Shown here one piece after another: positions 7,201 to 7,455 of a stretch of 7,455 bases of DNA. A program made the translations under genes and the position numbers. Origin of the DNA: an uncultured Eubacteriales bacterium (GTDB taxonomy: Bacteria > Bacillota > Clostridia > Oscillospirales > Oscillospiraceae); NCBI GenBank assembly GCA_900550705.1, contig URTG01000083.1, positions 1 to 7,455 on the forward strand. The letters are read 5' to 3'. The stretch's first letter is position 1. Every line of letters begins with the position of its first letter. The notes under the pieces were generated by a model that saw nothing but the letters and a program-made list of their open reading frames with translations, made no database searches and was not told the DNA's origin.

Positions 7201-7412
7201 TGGACATGATCGCCTCCGGCACCGTGGACCTGATCATCAACACCCCCACCAAGGGCCGCAAGCACGACACCGACGGCTTCAGAATCCGCCGCTCCGCCGT
7301 GGAGCACGGCGTGGGCTGCGTCACCGCCGTCGATACCGCCCGTGCCCTCCTCACCGTCCGGCAGCAGAGCCGCGCCGAGGAGCTGGAGCCCATCGACATC
7401 ACCAAGATCTAA
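4203..7412 (+). CDS. carB: Carbamoyl phosphate synthetase, large subunit
   Basis: CarB uses two ATP, bicarbonate and CarA-derived ammonia to make carbamoyl phosphate. The 1,069 residues match the usual ~1,070 and show the internal duplication of the family. The first half opens with [20 protein letters not shown] (from ~9) and the second with [20 protein letters not shown] (from 557). Each half carries an ATP-grasp domain. The metal/ATP site of the carboxyphosphate half is [20 protein letters not shown] (E298, N300, R302). That of the carbamoyl-phosphate half is [20 protein letters not shown] (E836, N838, R840). Residues ~420-545 form the oligomerisation domain between them. Residues ~942-1060 are the MGS-like allosteric domain ([29 protein letters not shown]), the part that binds nucleotide effectors in other CarB proteins. 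No frameshift or missing core motif is seen. Codon use is strongly G/C at third positions. Confidence 0.98.
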   Translation: [1069 protein letters not shown]

Positions 7413-7428
7413 GGAACCTAACAAAACC

Positions 7429-7455
7429 CCCGGCGTCTCCTTTGGGGACGCCGGG
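7429..7455 (+). terminator. Probable carAB intrinsic terminator, cut by the window end
   Basis: CCCGGCGTCTCC (7429-7440) pairs with GGGGACGCCGGG (7444-7455), with one G-U wobble and a TTT loop. It starts 16 nt after the carB stop. Two further Cs (7427-7428) could extend the stem beyond the edge. The expected U-run would lie outside the window, so termination is inferred from the hairpin and its position. Confidence 0.75.

Noticed and set aside
4089..7424. Very long open frame (1,111 codons) antisense to carB, and similar ones antisense to carA (2935-4125) and to the FNT gene (782-1738)
   Set aside because: They are shadows of strongly GC3-biased coding sequence. The translations are low-complexity Gly/Ala/Val/Leu/His-rich with no domain, and the opposite strand encodes clear conserved proteins.
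1..7455. CRISPR array, tRNA, rRNA, insertion sequence or phage genes
   Set aside because: No spaced direct repeats, no cloverleaf or rRNA-like sequence and no transposase, integrase or phage protein found on either strand.

Overview
The window looks like chromosomal DNA from a high-GC member of the Clostridia, most probably an Oscillospiraceae-type gut anaerobe (Flavonifractor/Intestinimonas/Lawsonibacter-like). This is inferred from the strong GC3 bias of the core genes, AGGAGG-type ribosome binding sites with occasional TTG and GTG starts, and a DUF421-DUF4363 gene pair typical of spore-forming Clostridia. No ribosomal RNA or other firm taxonomic marker is present.

Layout, left to right. 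(1) Positions 1-690 are visibly AT-richer than the rest and hold the scar of a Wadjet (jetABCD) anti-plasmid defence operon. A perfect ribosome binding site and the first 33 codons of jetA run straight into the last ~155 codons of jetC in another reading frame. The rest of jetA, all of jetB and most of jetC are gone, and jetD does not follow. A near-palindromic inverted repeat lies just after the jetC stop. (2) Positions 691-1808 carry a monocistronic formate/nitrite-transporter (FNT) family channel. It has a consensus-like promoter, a ~140-nt leader containing a GC-rich hairpin, and a strong intrinsic terminator. (3) Positions 1844-2901, on the minus strand, hold a two-gene operon: a DUF421 (YetF-like) membrane protein and a small DUF4363 single-pass membrane protein. 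Stop and start overlap as GTGA. The operon converges on the FNT gene and shares its terminator region. (4) Positions 2902-3120 are a divergent intergenic region with a clear sigma-A-type promoter for the pyrimidine/arginine genes and a weaker, possibly sporulation-type promoter for the DUF421 gene. (5) Positions 3121-7412 are carA and carB, complete and translationally coupled through TAATG. They encode the two subunits of carbamoyl phosphate synthetase, and a hairpin that is probably their terminator begins right at the window edge.

The carAB enzyme makes carbamoyl phosphate from glutamine, bicarbonate and ATP for pyrimidine and arginine synthesis. The FNT channel probably moves formate or a related small anion across the membrane, as expected for a fermenter. 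The DUF421/DUF4363 pair has no firmly known reaction. The most notable item is the jetA'-'jetC deletion scar. I saw no intact novel system.
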